From UMGS1696 sp964463375 (lineage in GTDB: Bacteria > Bacillota > Clostridia > Oscillospirales > CAG-272): a stretch of DNA of 64,000 bases. Made by a program: the position numbers and the translations under genes. The DNA is taken from contig CAYXBQ010000002.1 of NCBI GenBank assembly GCA_964463375.1, positions 1 to 64,000 on the forward strand. Direction: 5' to 3'. The number at the start of each line of letters is the position of its first letter. Position 1 is the stretch's first letter. Below the pieces are notes generated by a model that worked only from the letters and a program-made list of their open reading frames with translations, did no database searches and was not told the DNA's origin. Positions 8,669-18,906 of this stretch are shown here, in pieces.

Positions 8669-10521
8669 TGGAAAAGAAAGAATATGAATTCGGTCAGGCA
8701 CAGCTAAGACCGGTGCGTCGAGGTCCCGGTGGTCCTGGCGGCAGAATGGGCGGCGGCGAAAAGCCCAAGGATCTGGTCGGGACCTGGAAAAAGCTGCTCA
8801 TCTATTGCCGCAAGTATATTGCTTTTATCGTGATCACACTTGTCTGTGCGATTGGGGGAACCGTGCTGACGCTGCTCGGCCCCGATAAGCTCTCGGAGAT
8901 CACCAAGTATATTCAGGCAGGACTTTTTGACGGAAATGTGGATCTGGACGCCATTTTCAAGGTTGGGATCACGCTTGTCTGCTTTTACGCCGCAAGCTGG
9001 CTGCTCTCGGCTATGCAGAGCTGGATCATGGCAACCGTCACACAGCGTGTATCCAAATCCATGCGAGGCGATATTTCGCATAAGATAAACAAGCTTCCCA
9101 TGTGGTACTATAACCGTACCACAACAGGGGATGTACTCTCCCGTGTGACCAACGACGTTGACACCATTGGACAGTCGCTCAACCAAAGCGTTGGTACGCT
9201 GATCACACAGATCGTGCTCTTCTTTGGAAGCCTGATCATGATGCTTGTTACCAACTGGATTATGGCTCTGACCGCCGTTGCAGCGACCTTGATCGGTCTT
9301 GTCATTATGCTCCTTATTATGAGCCGGAGCCAGAAATACTTTACTCGTCAGCAGCGGGATCTCGGTGCGCTCAACGGACACGTAGAAGAAAACTATGCAG
9401 GGCACACGGTCGTCAAGGCGTATAACGGTGAGGCGCAGGCAATCGCAGAGTTTGATCGCCTCAATACCAGTCTCCGGGACAGCGGCTTTAAGGCACACTG
9501 CCTTTCGGGACTGATGATGCCGCTGATGACCTTTATCGGTAACTTTGCCTATGTTGCCGTCTGTATCGTAGGCGGTACGCTTGCGCTGAACGGCAGCATT
9601 GGTATTGAAGTTATCGTGGCATTCATGCTGTATGTCCGCTACTTTACACAGCCCCTTTCGCAGGTCTCGCAGGCCATGCAATCCCTTCAGTCTGCGGCAG
9701 CAGCAGGAGAGCGTGTCTTTGAATTTCTCGAAGCTGAGGAGATGGAGGACGAGAGCAGCAAGACGAAGCGCCTTGAAAATGTGAAGGGTTCTGTTGAATT
9801 CAGCCACGTCAAGTTTGGCTATGAGGATTCGGATGAGACCATTATCCACGATTTCTCCGCCGTAGCAAAGCCGGGGCAGAAGGTGGCCATCGTTGGACCT
9901 ACCGGTGCCGGAAAGACAACAATGGTCAATCTCTTGATGCGATTCCATGAGATCCAGGGCGGTGAAATCAAGATCGACGGCGTTTCCACCAAAGGTGTAA
10001 AGCGAGAAGATGTTCACGATCAGTTCTGCATGGTTTTGCAGGATACCTGGCTATTTGAGGGAACGGTCAGAGAAAATCTCGTTTATTCCACACCCAATGT
10101 ATCTGATGCAAAGGTCAGGGAGGCTTGCAAGGCTGTCGGACTGGATCATTTCATTAGAACATTGCCCAATGGCTATGATACCGTGCTGACCGATCAGGTG
10201 AATCTGTCGCAGGGACAGAAACAGCAGCTCACCATTGCCCGTGCCATGATTGCGGATAAGCCTATGTTGATCTTGGATGAAGCGACAAGCTCCGTCGATA
10301 CGAGAACCGAGCTCCAGATCCAGGAGGCCATGGACAAGCTGATGCACGGACGTACCTCCTTTGTGATTGCCCACAGACTTTCCACCATTAAGAATTCCGA
10401 TCTCATCCTCGTTATGAAGGACGGCGATATCATCGAGAGCGGCAACCATGAGGAGCTCTTGGCAAAGGGTGGCTTCTATGCCGAGCTGTACAACAGCCAA
10501 TTTGAACAAGCTACGGCATAA
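8668..10521 (+). CDS. Heterodimeric ABC exporter, catalytic subunit
   Basis: Half-transporter of 617 residues. A Gly/Pro-rich cytoplasmic tail (about residues 10-30) precedes six TM helices (about 45-330) and the ATPase domain. Walker A GPTGAGKTT is near residue 410, the signature is LSQGQ near 512, Walker B is LILDEATSSVD with an intact Glu, and the switch is AHRLST. The altered signature LSQGQ with intact catalytic residues complements the degenerate partner, as in TM288 or BmrD. It is translated by coupling to the first subunit. A strong terminator follows at 10671. Confidence 0.9.
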   Translation: MEKKEYEFGQAQLRPVRRGPGGPGGRMGGGEKPKDLVGTWKKLLIYCRKYIAFIVITLVCAIGGTVLTLLGPDKLSEITKYIQAGLFDGNVDLDAIFKVGITLVCFYAASWLLSAMQSWIMATVTQRVSKSMRGDISHKINKLPMWYYNRTTTGDVLSRVTNDVDTIGQSLNQSVGTLITQIVLFFGSLIMMLVTNWIMALTAVAATLIGLVIMLLIMSRSQKYFTRQQRDLGALNGHVEENYAGHTVVKAYNGEAQAIAEFDRLNTSLRDSGFKAHCLSGLMMPLMTFIGNFAYVAVCIVGGTLALNGSIGIEVIVAFMLYVRYFTQPLSQVSQAMQSLQSAAAAGERVFEFLEAEEMEDESSKTKRLENVKGSVEFSHVKFGYEDSDETIIHDFSAVAKPGQKVAIVGPTGAGKTTMVNLLMRFHEIQGGEIKIDGVSTKGVKREDVHDQFCMVLQDTWLFEGTVRENLVYSTPNVSDAKVREACKAVGLDHFIRTLPNGYDTVLTDQVNLSQGQKQQLTIARAMIADKPMLILDEATSSVDTRTELQIQEAMDKLMHGRTSFVIAHRLSTIKNSDLILVMKDGDIIESGNHEELLAKGGFYAELYNSQFEQATA

Positions 10522-10832
10522 GGATATACGCATTTGATAGGTAACGATCGAACGTGAATACGACAGCGGCGGCACGAAAATAGCCAGCCATTACATGAAC
10601 TCTGGCTTTTGGCGGTGATCCGGCTGCTGTCCGGTGTGCGTCAGTGCTGTTGTGGTAATGTACATATGCAAAAAACGTCAGTCTGCGTGGCTGACGTTTT
10701 TGTTGTGGTACCAATGTGGTTTATTTGGTGGGTACAAATACATGTGACATAGCCTATAGAGTGTTTGGAATAAATAAAATATAAAATCAAAATACACATA
10801 TATGGAACAGCAGTGATGAATACAATATTGTT
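10522..10832. other. Intergenic region between exporter and helicase operon
   Basis: No gene was found here. It holds the exporter terminator (10671-10702) and then an AT-rich stretch. The end of the minus-strand helicase operon enters from the right, and I see no clear terminator for it on the minus strand. Confidence 0.5.
10671..10702 (+). terminator. Rho-independent terminator of the exporter operon
   Basis: AAACGTCAG and CTGACGTTTTT form a 9-base stem around TCTGCGTGG, ending in T residues. Confidence 0.85.
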
Positions 10833-13800
10833 CTACATATTGTCGATGATCTTTTGTACGGCATATGGCTTAGCATATTTCATAAAGGCATCGCTTACAA
10901 AAATGGTGTTTGTCGCATATGGCTCAACCCACATTGCGGGATAGATAACAACTTTCTTTTGGCTTCTTGGACCAGTTGCCGTGATCTCATTATGTACGGT
11001 GATTTCACACCCAGATTGTTTGAGAATATTTGCCAATGGCATGATCATGTCTGTTTGTGTCTCTGGTTTGATAGGAGCTGTTTTTATTCCATCAACACCC
11101 CATTCAAGGAGCTGAAGGGCAGAGAAACGGTCGAGCATACCATGTATGTACTGATTCCTGTAATGCTTCAGACATTTCGAGCACGCAGAACCACAATCAC
11201 AGGAACGTAACAGTTCCTTCATATCAGATAGTAATTCAACAATGGATTCAGCTACACTGACAGCATAACCTGCGCCACTTGATAGACTATCGTATAGATA
11301 GATATCAACATAGGAAGTATCAGATCCGGTTCTGAGGCGATAACCAGTGACAAGTTCGGTAAATTCAACATCGAGTTTTTTGCTTGCTACCAGTCGTAGC
11401 GCTTCTGCCAAGGATTGAGCGGCCCGACTTAGCCAGGGATTGTCATTTCGACGGGTATCGATCGTTTTACCGTCCATTGTGAATGTGAGAACCAGTATAT
11501 CCGTTATAAAGTCATAACCTAGATTTACATTAAAAGCATTAGTGTGATTGCATCTTCTTTGCGCATACTTTGACTTATATGGTCTACCAATGCCTTTCAA
11601 AATGGAGATGTCATTACCAGGTACGGCGGCGCCACAATCTTTGCAAACCATAAAGCCCTTGTCATTTAAGCCTTTATTCAGCATAATGATTCGCTGATTT
11701 GTTCGTGAAGCAATTCGTATGTTCTTACAACCCGAGACAAGCGCCATTTCTTCAGCATTCGGTAGAGTGGAATACAATGGTTGTTGTACGGCAGTATATT
11801 CTTCTGTTATCTGCACATCCGGTATTGCTACTGCATTTTTAGGTGCAAAGCCCCATGGACGCATCATCTCTCTGGTGAGTTCCAGATTATAGTTACCACA
11901 GAATGGACAATGCTTTGTGTTTTCTTCCATCAGTCCAAACCAGCCACATGCAGAACAGGAGACTACCTGCTTTACATAATTGGGATCTTCTGTGTAGGCA
12001 CGTGCCGGGGTATGGACTTGACCATGACGACGTTCACTTCCAGGACAATAGAACCCGCCAATTTGATAGGTTTGCTTATCAACAACAATTGCTCTGCCAG
12101 GAGCATATTCACCAATAGCCACATCAAGCCCACGGTCAACCGCATAGAGAATCTTTCCAGATGTATCTGGTATGTATGTACTTACGACATTCTTGGGGAA
12201 TGAATATGTTGGGATGGCGCCTTTTTCATAGAGAGCATCGAGGAGAACTTTTGCGTCGTCTTCCTTAGCACCTTCGCCTACACCAAAAAGTTCGGGATGT
12301 GCTTGGCATTTTTCTTTGAGCGTCTCAAAGACTTTGATAAGTTCATCCACAAATACTGAGGAATGAAATGTTGTTCCGGCAGGTAAAAGGAGATTATCTT
12401 TACCAATATTGTAAGCAACGAGGTAGTGCTTGAAATCGTCCAGAAGGTCCTGAAGAAAAATAGCTGCAGGAACGGTATCAAGACTCATGTGATTTTTTGC
12501 GAGAAACTCTTGTAAAATGACCATAGTTAAATGGCGTTGGAGGAGTTTCTCACTTTTCACATCTATCCAAGGCTTGCGGGGATCACCACGGAACATGGGA
12601 ATGGGGTTATGAAAGTACAATGTATCATGAGGGCCATCTTCACAGAAGGTGACGATCGTAGATAAACTGGATCCACGTCGACCAGCACGACCAGCTCGTT
12701 GTTGATAGTTTTCACGCATAGGAGGAATATTTCGCAGTCCAACTGCAACCAGAGAACCAATATCAATACCAACTTCCATGGTGGTCGTGCTGCTGAGGAT
12801 ATCGACAGGCATCTCACCATCTTGAATCAAATCCTGAAAACGCAATTCATATTGTTCTGTCTTACTCCAAAGATCATCACGCTGGTCTTTATGGGAAAGC
12901 TGAGCAGTATGTTCTTCTGTATCGATTACATGAATTGGTTCGCCTTGGAGCGCATCAGCAATGGGCTTTCTCCAGAAACTAAGGGCCTCGTATTCGTCGG
13001 ATTCCATTTTGTGGATGTGCGTGGAACCGCAGCTGGGGCATTTGCCTTTGAGTAGGAATGCAGTGAGCTCGGAGCACTGCTCGCACTTATACCATACATG
13101 ATTTACATCAAAACGAGGTTTAATTCTGGAAAGATCAATATATAGTTTGCCATTATCAGGTTGTGCTGAGTCCAGAAATGCTTCTTTCAATATTCGTTTC
13201 CAAGCCATCTCCGTTTCATTTCCGTCTTTCCATCCCATGATCTCTCGGATTGTTTTGGAAAACTTCCAATCCTTATCCAGTCCATAACCATCATAATTTG
13301 GACGAACCTTTAATCTAACTGTATCAGGGATGGTATGACCAAGAGCAGTAGACGTATCGCAGATCGATAACATCCAAGCATTGAAGAATGCCAGAAATTC
13401 CTCATCGGTAACTGATACATGATTTTCCTCAAGAGCATCAACTGCATCAAATAGAGCTTGATCAGTAGGCTCAATCCAACTCGTAGCAGAGTCATACAAA
13501 GTGTTATATCCACCTGCAAATAATCTAAGAAGATATTCTTGCATTTGTACAGGTGCGTTCGCAATTGTAAATCGTGGCGTATAGTCTTTTCCTCGTTTTA
13601 CATATCGATTGTAACTATTTAGCGCAGAAGCACAATCTTCAGCGAATTTTGTACGCTCAGGTTCATGGAATATTTGCACATGACGCTGACCGGTGACAAG
13701 ACAGAAGTAGTCGTACAGCGAATTCATAGATTGTTCGACTGCTTGTTCTTCCATCAATTTGATGGCAATTGCGAACAACTGTCTTGCAGCGGAAATGTCC

Positions 13801-16079
13801 GAAGCATCCGACATATCTCTAGCCAGCTTTGCTGCTCGTTGACGGCTATCCGAGAATAGCAAAACTTTGCGTCCCTCGTTAGGAAACCGATCAGGATCAT
13901 TATCCTTTCCTGGTACCGCAGGCTGTATTTGGAACTGCGACTTGATCAAGTTGAAAAAAGACTGATTACCTCGTGTACTAAATGAGGTAAGCTGCGATGT
14001 AGAAAGCTGATGCTTACAATGTGGGCATGTTGGAAAAGTAATGATTTGCGGCCTGCCTTTTGCAGAGTAGTTGCTGTAGTATAGTTTTCTGACCCATGGG
14101 TTACCAGCAGAAGAGTCATCTTTAAAGTTGATAAATCCACTTTTAACATCCAGATAACATGGCTTGATCATGTTTTGGCTTTGCTTTGCTGGTAATTCAA
14201 AATCGTCAGTGGGGATAAAGAGATGTACTTCTTTCATTCTGTTGTCCAGGTACTGCCCTGGATAACGCCATAGGTATACATTTCCATGAAGTTCTGCTTC
14301 ATCTTCCAGGACATAGCCCTTAAAAAACAGTGCACCACAACGCCTATCATTGTACAGTTCATATACAACACTGCCGCAATGCGGGCAAGTCAAATTACCA
14401 TCAGACAAATAGATCTCCCCTAAAGTCAGATCTCCTTCTGTGTGAGAACAGCTGCATTCTGCATTGGCACAAGCATACACGCCGGAAATACCTTTGAAAA
14501 GCATATGCATACGTGCAGGAAATAGAACAGAATTTTTTGTATTCTTTGCAAGTGGTGCAATCGCCAAAAGAACGCTCGTTGCTTTTAGCGCATTTTCTTG
14601 ATTGAGATCTGGAAAGATGCTGGAAGACAACTCGCCGAGAGAGACTGCATTTCCACGACAAAGCTTGATAAGTTCATGGAATGGGCGATAATAGACAAGA
14701 TTGTCATACATCCAGTTACAAATCGCTTCCAATGAATTGATGCTGTGATCAAAGCTTTCCAGTTGACGCCAAAAGGATAGGAGAGCAGCCAACTTTATAT
14801 CTTCTTTGTCTTCAAATGTACCGGGATCTGCACACAAGAGATGTTCATTGGGTATGTCATATTTCAACTGACCATCAATGACTTCTCTTTGACCAGTAAG
14901 ATAACAGAAGTGGGCGCTTGTATCGGACGCAGTCAGCTCATTTGCAAATTGTATGACTGCGTCCACATCTTGCTGGTTTCGATTGGGCATGCTTGCAGTA
15001 GTGAGTATAAATTGTACACGATCACGGCTAATGCCAAGCTTATGGAAAAGTCTTCGAATCAGTAAAGCGACCTCACCGCCGGATGAACCACGGTACATAT
15101 GTGCTTCATCTATAACAAAAAGCAATTTGTTTTCCTTGTTGGATGTAAGCCAATTGCGAGTATCATCCCATATCTTTTGTTCTCTGGGACGAAGCAGCAT
15201 GTATTCTAACATGGAGTAGTTTGTGATAAGAATATCGGGGCAGAATTGCTGCATTTCAAAACGGGTTATTAACTCGGCATCTTCAGCGTTGGGAATGTGT
15301 CTGCCTTCATGAAGTCCTTGTAAGAACTGATGCATATCTGTCTTAGCCGGTATCTTTCCATCCTTGAGAAGTTGATTGAAAAATTCTTTTTCAGAATCAG
15401 TTTGCGGGAAGGACACTCTGCTTAAGGTCTTTTCGAGTTTTCTGTCTTGTTGTATGGACGGTTGTGCGCCGGGGTATGGCGTTCGACCGGTATACATACC
15501 AAACTGAGGACGACGTACATTGTCACCGCAGGTGTTTCGAAAAATTTTCATAAATTTTTGGTCAGGATCGCCAATCATCCTTCTGAGTCGGCTGACCTGA
15601 TCAGAAACCAGGGCATTCATTGGGTACATAATAATGGTACGAATGCCACGTTTCGTCCACGATTCTTGGGAGTTTTTCGCTTCGACGGCTAGTTTTGCAA
15701 GAAGCGGCCACATAAAACATTCGGTTTTACCAGAGCCGGTGCCCGTTGATACAAACAGATTTTCTCCTCGAGTCGCTGCTTCAAGAGCAGATATCTGGTG
15801 CGCAAATGGGGAAGAGAAAACGCCAATATCTGCTTCTGCTAACTGTAAGAAATACGCTTTCAGCCAAGACTCGATGGATGCGGTCTCAAGGCCGTTTTGA
15901 ACAGTAACATACGCTGGTGATGACTCAATAAAAGGTTTTTGGTAAAGCAGCCCTTCAGCGTCGATATGATCATGTAAGGCAGAGAGCAGAAGAGGAGACT
16001 TCCCGAAATACTGTGATTTAATATAATCTTCCAGTTCCGCGCGTAACTGCTTATGAACGAAATTGGCTCCATTTGGCAT
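10833..16079 (-). CDS. Giant DEAH-box helicase with DUF1998-type C-terminus, probable phage-defence protein
   Basis: Superfamily 2 helicase-like protein of 1748 residues. Motif I is STGTGSGKTE (about 111-120), motif Ib-like YPMNALVSDQ is near 152, motif II is DEAH (324-327), motif III is TAS (about 361) and motif VI is QQRAGRAGRRG (about 1124). Several Cys pairs follow, near residues 570-620, 1000, 1375-1395 and 1480. A final SCDCGSACSKCLKHYRN near 1626-1642 matches the metal-binding C-terminus of DUF1998/MrfA-type helicases (COG1205). Proteins of this size and order are typical of Druantia DruE. It is last in a four-gene operon, with TAATG overlap to the gene before it. It would act on DNA in the cytoplasm; the defence role is inferred from family and size. 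Confidence 0.85.
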   Translation of the reverse strand: MPNGANFVHKQLRAELEDYIKSQYFGKSPLLLSALHDHIDAEGLLYQKPFIESSPAYVTVQNGLETASIESWLKAYFLQLAEADIGVFSSPFAHQISALEAATRGENLFVSTGTGSGKTECFMWPLLAKLAVEAKNSQESWTKRGIRTIIMYPMNALVSDQVSRLRRMIGDPDQKFMKIFRNTCGDNVRRPQFGMYTGRTPYPGAQPSIQQDRKLEKTLSRVSFPQTDSEKEFFNQLLKDGKIPAKTDMHQFLQGLHEGRHIPNAEDAELITRFEMQQFCPDILITNYSMLEYMLLRPREQKIWDDTRNWLTSNKENKLLFVIDEAHMYRGSSGGEVALLIRRLFHKLGISRDRVQFILTTASMPNRNQQDVDAVIQFANELTASDTSAHFCYLTGQREVIDGQLKYDIPNEHLLCADPGTFEDKEDIKLAALLSFWRQLESFDHSINSLEAICNWMYDNLVYYRPFHELIKLCRGNAVSLGELSSSIFPDLNQENALKATSVLLAIAPLAKNTKNSVLFPARMHMLFKGISGVYACANAECSCSHTEGDLTLGEIYLSDGNLTCPHCGSVVYELYNDRRCGALFFKGYVLEDEAELHGNVYLWRYPGQYLDNRMKEVHLFIPTDDFELPAKQSQNMIKPCYLDVKSGFINFKDDSSAGNPWVRKLYYSNYSAKGRPQIITFPTCPHCKHQLSTSQLTSFSTRGNQSFFNLIKSQFQIQPAVPGKDNDPDRFPNEGRKVLLFSDSRQRAAKLARDMSDASDISAARQLFAIAIKLMEEQAVEQSMNSLYDYFCLVTGQRHVQIFHEPERTKFAEDCASALNSYNRYVKRGKDYTPRFTIANAPVQMQEYLLRLFAGGYNTLYDSATSWIEPTDQALFDAVDALEENHVSVTDEEFLAFFNAWMLSICDTSTALGHTIPDTVRLKVRPNYDGYGLDKDWKFSKTIREIMGWKDGNETEMAWKRILKEAFLDSAQPDNGKLYIDLSRIKPRFDVNHVWYKCEQCSELTAFLLKGKCPSCGSTHIHKMESDEYEALSFWRKPIADALQGEPIHVIDTEEHTAQLSHKDQRDDLWSKTEQYELRFQDLIQDGEMPVDILSSTTTMEVGIDIGSLVAVGLRNIPPMRENYQQRAGRAGRRGSSLSTIVTFCEDGPHDTLYFHNPIPMFRGDPRKPWIDVKSEKLLQRHLTMVILQEFLAKNHMSLDTVPAAIFLQDLLDDFKHYLVAYNIGKDNLLLPAGTTFHSSVFVDELIKVFETLKEKCQAHPELFGVGEGAKEDDAKVLLDALYEKGAIPTYSFPKNVVSTYIPDTSGKILYAVDRGLDVAIGEYAPGRAIVVDKQTYQIGGFYCPGSERRHGQVHTPARAYTEDPNYVKQVVSCSACGWFGLMEENTKHCPFCGNYNLELTREMMRPWGFAPKNAVAIPDVQITEEYTAVQQPLYSTLPNAEEMALVSGCKNIRIASRTNQRIIMLNKGLNDKGFMVCKDCGAAVPGNDISILKGIGRPYKSKYAQRRCNHTNAFNVNLGYDFITDILVLTFTMDGKTIDTRRNDNPWLSRAAQSLAEALRLVASKKLDVEFTELVTGYRLRTGSDTSYVDIYLYDSLSSGAGYAVSVAESIVELLSDMKELLRSCDCGSACSKCLKHYRNQYIHGMLDRFSALQLLEWGVDGIKTAPIKPETQTDMIMPLANILKQSGCEITVHNEITATGPRSQKKVVIYPAMWVEPYATNTIFVSDAFMKYAKPYAVQKIIDNM

Positions 16080-17089
16080 TAGATTGTCCCTCCTTGAAAC
16101 GTATATCCCTCGTCAGCCAAAACATCTTTCATAGCTGTAAAGACTTCGGTTGAGAGCTTTCTCCTAAAATTGCAGGGAAGTGATGCACATGATTCAGGCC
16201 AACTGTAAAGCTTCCAAAAAGCAAGTTCTCGTGGCGGCAGCAAGTAATGCATATGTATATGCACCAATGCACCATCCTCGAAATACTCTATTGGTGGTAA
16301 CGTTCCATTGGCCGATAGGCAAGCACAAGCAAGAGATCTATAATTATAGGACTCTACCTGCCACTGTGGGAGTGGGCTGACTTCGATCGTAACACCGGAA
16401 TAGCGGTAGAGATAGTACAACTGTGAACCTTTCATTCCGATTCGAAGAATCGAAACAGCACCATTTGTATCTGGTTGGTTTATCCAGTATCCGCTGGAGA
16501 ACGGTGGCTTTAAGCGCAGGTACTCCACATTTTGCGCAAATGATAATCCGGTTTTCCAGGATGCTGTAGATATCGTTTTGTGCCACAATGCTTGTAAAGT
16601 ATTGTGCTCCAGCCCGAACATGGCTTTTATCTTATCTGGATTTGTTACGATATCCTGTTTTCCATAAAACCCGATGCCAGATACATAAGAAATACGATCC
16701 AGAGCAATGCCTCTTTGAAACAAAATGCCTTCGAATGGTTCTTCATGTTTCATGGACGGAGCTATTCGGTTGGGACGGTGGTACATTACGCCTGCGCATA
16801 AGAATTGGTCTACGATCTCATTTTCGAGTTCTTCCGAAGTTTGTGGTAAAGTTTTAGAAAGCCCTGGATACATAAATTTGTAATTTGTAAACATCCTACC
16901 GACTCGTCTTTTTAAGTGTACAATGGAAATGGGCTCTTCATCAACCTCGTCCCAAAGTGAAGCATACGCCATTATTCCGCAGATACTATATACCAGACGG
17001 GTTTTCCAGTCGGTTTCTGCTTCTTGCGTTCCTTTATGAATGTTGTATTTTGTTGCTACTGTTGCGAGCAGTCTGTTATACTTATCCAT
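16079..17089 (-). CDS. Unrecognised protein, third gene of the helicase operon
   Basis: Predicted cytoplasmic protein of 336 residues with no signal peptide, TM segment or motif that I recognise. The N-terminal half is helical and contains paired-arginine stretches (HLKRRVGRMF). The C-terminal half is richer in aromatic residues and beta-strand-like segments (LHNTLQALWHKT, SQLYYLYRYSGV). Both junctions are TAATG one-base overlaps, so it is translated in fixed order between the coiled-coil protein and the helicase. That strongly suggests it works in the same complex or pathway. AT-rich composition matches the rest of the operon. Confidence 0.8.
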   Translation of the reverse strand: MDKYNRLLATVATKYNIHKGTQEAETDWKTRLVYSICGIMAYASLWDEVDEEPISIVHLKRRVGRMFTNYKFMYPGLSKTLPQTSEELENEIVDQFLCAGVMYHRPNRIAPSMKHEEPFEGILFQRGIALDRISYVSGIGFYGKQDIVTNPDKIKAMFGLEHNTLQALWHKTISTASWKTGLSFAQNVEYLRLKPPFSSGYWINQPDTNGAVSILRIGMKGSQLYYLYRYSGVTIEVSPLPQWQVESYNYRSLACACLSANGTLPPIEYFEDGALVHIHMHYLLPPRELAFWKLYSWPESCASLPCNFRRKLSTEVFTAMKDVLADEGYTFQGGTI

Positions 17090-18894
17090 TAGTTTTCTCC
17101 CAAGACATACCGCAGATCACGTTTGAGATTGTCAGATATTGCAATACCTTTTTGTGGATCGTCGATTGCCTCGGCAAGTTCGTTTATGGATAGTGATGCA
17201 TAAGCAATAGGCAAAACAGCAAACAAAAACGTCTCGTCCTCTGTTAGGGTAGGATGGATATCATGCATCGTTGCAACAAGGCGATTGATCCGATTTTTGA
17301 CCAACGAACTAATTTTTAATTTTGAAAGCACCTTTAGATCTTTACGTGTATCCCTAGAATCTTGATGCGCATTCTTTGGGGCAGCGTAGTTTTGAAAATC
17401 CTCGGCAAAATAACCCCCACAGTATTTTCCAGAAGCCACTGTGTCCACAAAAAACTCTGTAAATAGCGGCAGCATAAATCCATACAGGCTCTTCGGCTCC
17501 ACTTGGATGTCTTCTGCATACGGATGGGTCACGATATAGAAAATATCTTTATGCGAAATCAACTCCGGAAGCCTATTCATCCAGCCGCTGGCGAAAAGGT
17601 TGTTGATGATCACGATGGTTTCCGCATTGGTGCCGATATTTGTGATCACTTGATCGCTATAATTACCTTCACAGCAAAGCAGTCCATACTTATGTGCCGT
17701 TACAGCTGTACCAAATGCTTGTGCAATATCGATCGCATTGGGACCCACCAAAAGGATAGGTTGTTTTTCTATATAGGCAGCACAGAGAAATGCAGCAAGG
17801 CCATGATCATATGTCTTCATTACGCCTGCTTCCTCAAACTCCATTGCAACTGTATTGATCACATCTGCCCAAGTATGATGTGCCTCCAAATCGGTGAAAT
17901 TTTCGAGCGCCGGATGCATACAATACGCTGTGCTCTCTGGATTCGATAAAGTGACAGCTTGCGTTGGCTGTGTACCAACAAATGCCATGTTGGCAATGAA
18001 ATCGGCTGCATTTTCACGTGCTTTTTGTATTCTATCATTTACTGCATTTTCAACATCTACAGCTAACTTTTCCTTTTCCGCAATACAGGCAGTCACATAT
18101 GCTTCCTGCTGTTTGGCTTTGGCATAGGCCTCTTGTGTCTGAGACAGAACAGCAGTGGCAGTTTGTATTTGTGTTTCCAATGCAGCTAATTTTTCCTGTG
18201 CTTTTTGGAGCAGGCTCGTATTTTCCTTTTCCCAATCGGCGTAAATGAGCGCTTTTGTATTTTCCTGGAGTATGGCATTAGCGTTTTGTAATGCTGTAAT
18301 TTGTTTCTGTGCTTCTGCCAACAAACCAGCCAACTTGTTATTTTCCAGCGTGATCTCTTGCAGTTTTGGCTCATATTTTGCCCGAAGATCATCGTTATCT
18401 TGATGTAGTGAAATGATTCGTTTCTCAGCATCCTGCAGTCTATCTTGTATATCGTCTACTGGATGGTCTTCCTGCACCAATTTGATTATTTCTACCTGGC
18501 CAGATAATCGTTCACAGGTATAATCAGGATATGCTTCTCCTGCAAATTTCAAAAACAGTTCGATATTATTTGTAAAGACAGAATCTTGTAGTACAAGAGG
18601 TAATGCTATCTGAGAAGGTTTTCCGTCCTCTTCAAGCGCCTTGATATTTTTTTGAATTTTTTTCACTTGGAAGTCGATCCAATGATTGATACCATCTGCA
18701 ATGAGTGGTTTATTGACATTGTTGATGGCAATATGCAAAGCCTGTTCTTCTTTTAACTTCTTTGCACGAAAACCACCTTGCATTTGCGAGAAAGCTCGCT
18801 CGTTACTTATAAACAACTCCTTGAGTTCTTTCCCTGTCATAAGTCTACATAAGACTTTCTTTTCTTCCTGTGTTAAAGTACCAATGTAGTTCAT
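17089..18894 (-). CDS. Coiled-coil protein with degenerate P-loop-like domain, second gene of the helicase operon
   Basis: Predicted 601-residue cytoplasmic protein. Residues 1-140 are helical. About 145-310 is a strong heptad-type coiled coil (Q/E/K/A-rich: DRLQDAEKRIISL, ENNKLAGLLAEAQKQI). About 370-500 resembles a P-loop ATPase core: PILLVGPNAIDIAQAF sits where a Walker A would be but lacks the Lys, and ETIVIINNLF resembles Walker B without its acidic residue. I infer an inactive, scaffold-type NTPase domain. A 12-base gap with an AAAGGAG ribosome site separates it from the first gene; it overlaps the next gene by one base. The family is not recognised. Confidence 0.75.
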   Translation of the reverse strand: MNYIGTLTQEEKKVLCRLMTGKELKELFISNERAFSQMQGGFRAKKLKEEQALHIAINNVNKPLIADGINHWIDFQVKKIQKNIKALEEDGKPSQIALPLVLQDSVFTNNIELFLKFAGEAYPDYTCERLSGQVEIIKLVQEDHPVDDIQDRLQDAEKRIISLHQDNDDLRAKYEPKLQEITLENNKLAGLLAEAQKQITALQNANAILQENTKALIYADWEKENTSLLQKAQEKLAALETQIQTATAVLSQTQEAYAKAKQQEAYVTACIAEKEKLAVDVENAVNDRIQKARENAADFIANMAFVGTQPTQAVTLSNPESTAYCMHPALENFTDLEAHHTWADVINTVAMEFEEAGVMKTYDHGLAAFLCAAYIEKQPILLVGPNAIDIAQAFGTAVTAHKYGLLCCEGNYSDQVITNIGTNAETIVIINNLFASGWMNRLPELISHKDIFYIVTHPYAEDIQVEPKSLYGFMLPLFTEFFVDTVASGKYCGGYFAEDFQNYAAPKNAHQDSRDTRKDLKVLSKLKISSLVKNRINRLVATMHDIHPTLTEDETFLFAVLPIAYASLSINELAEAIDDPQKGIAISDNLKRDLRYVLGEN

Positions 18895-18906
18895 ACAACG
18901 TCTCCT

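Noticed and set aside
10833..16079. Considered as a plain RecQ/MrfA-type repair helicase
   Set aside because: It is more than twice as long as MrfA-type proteins and is coupled to three unknown genes, which fits defence helicases better. The repair option is kept as the alternative.
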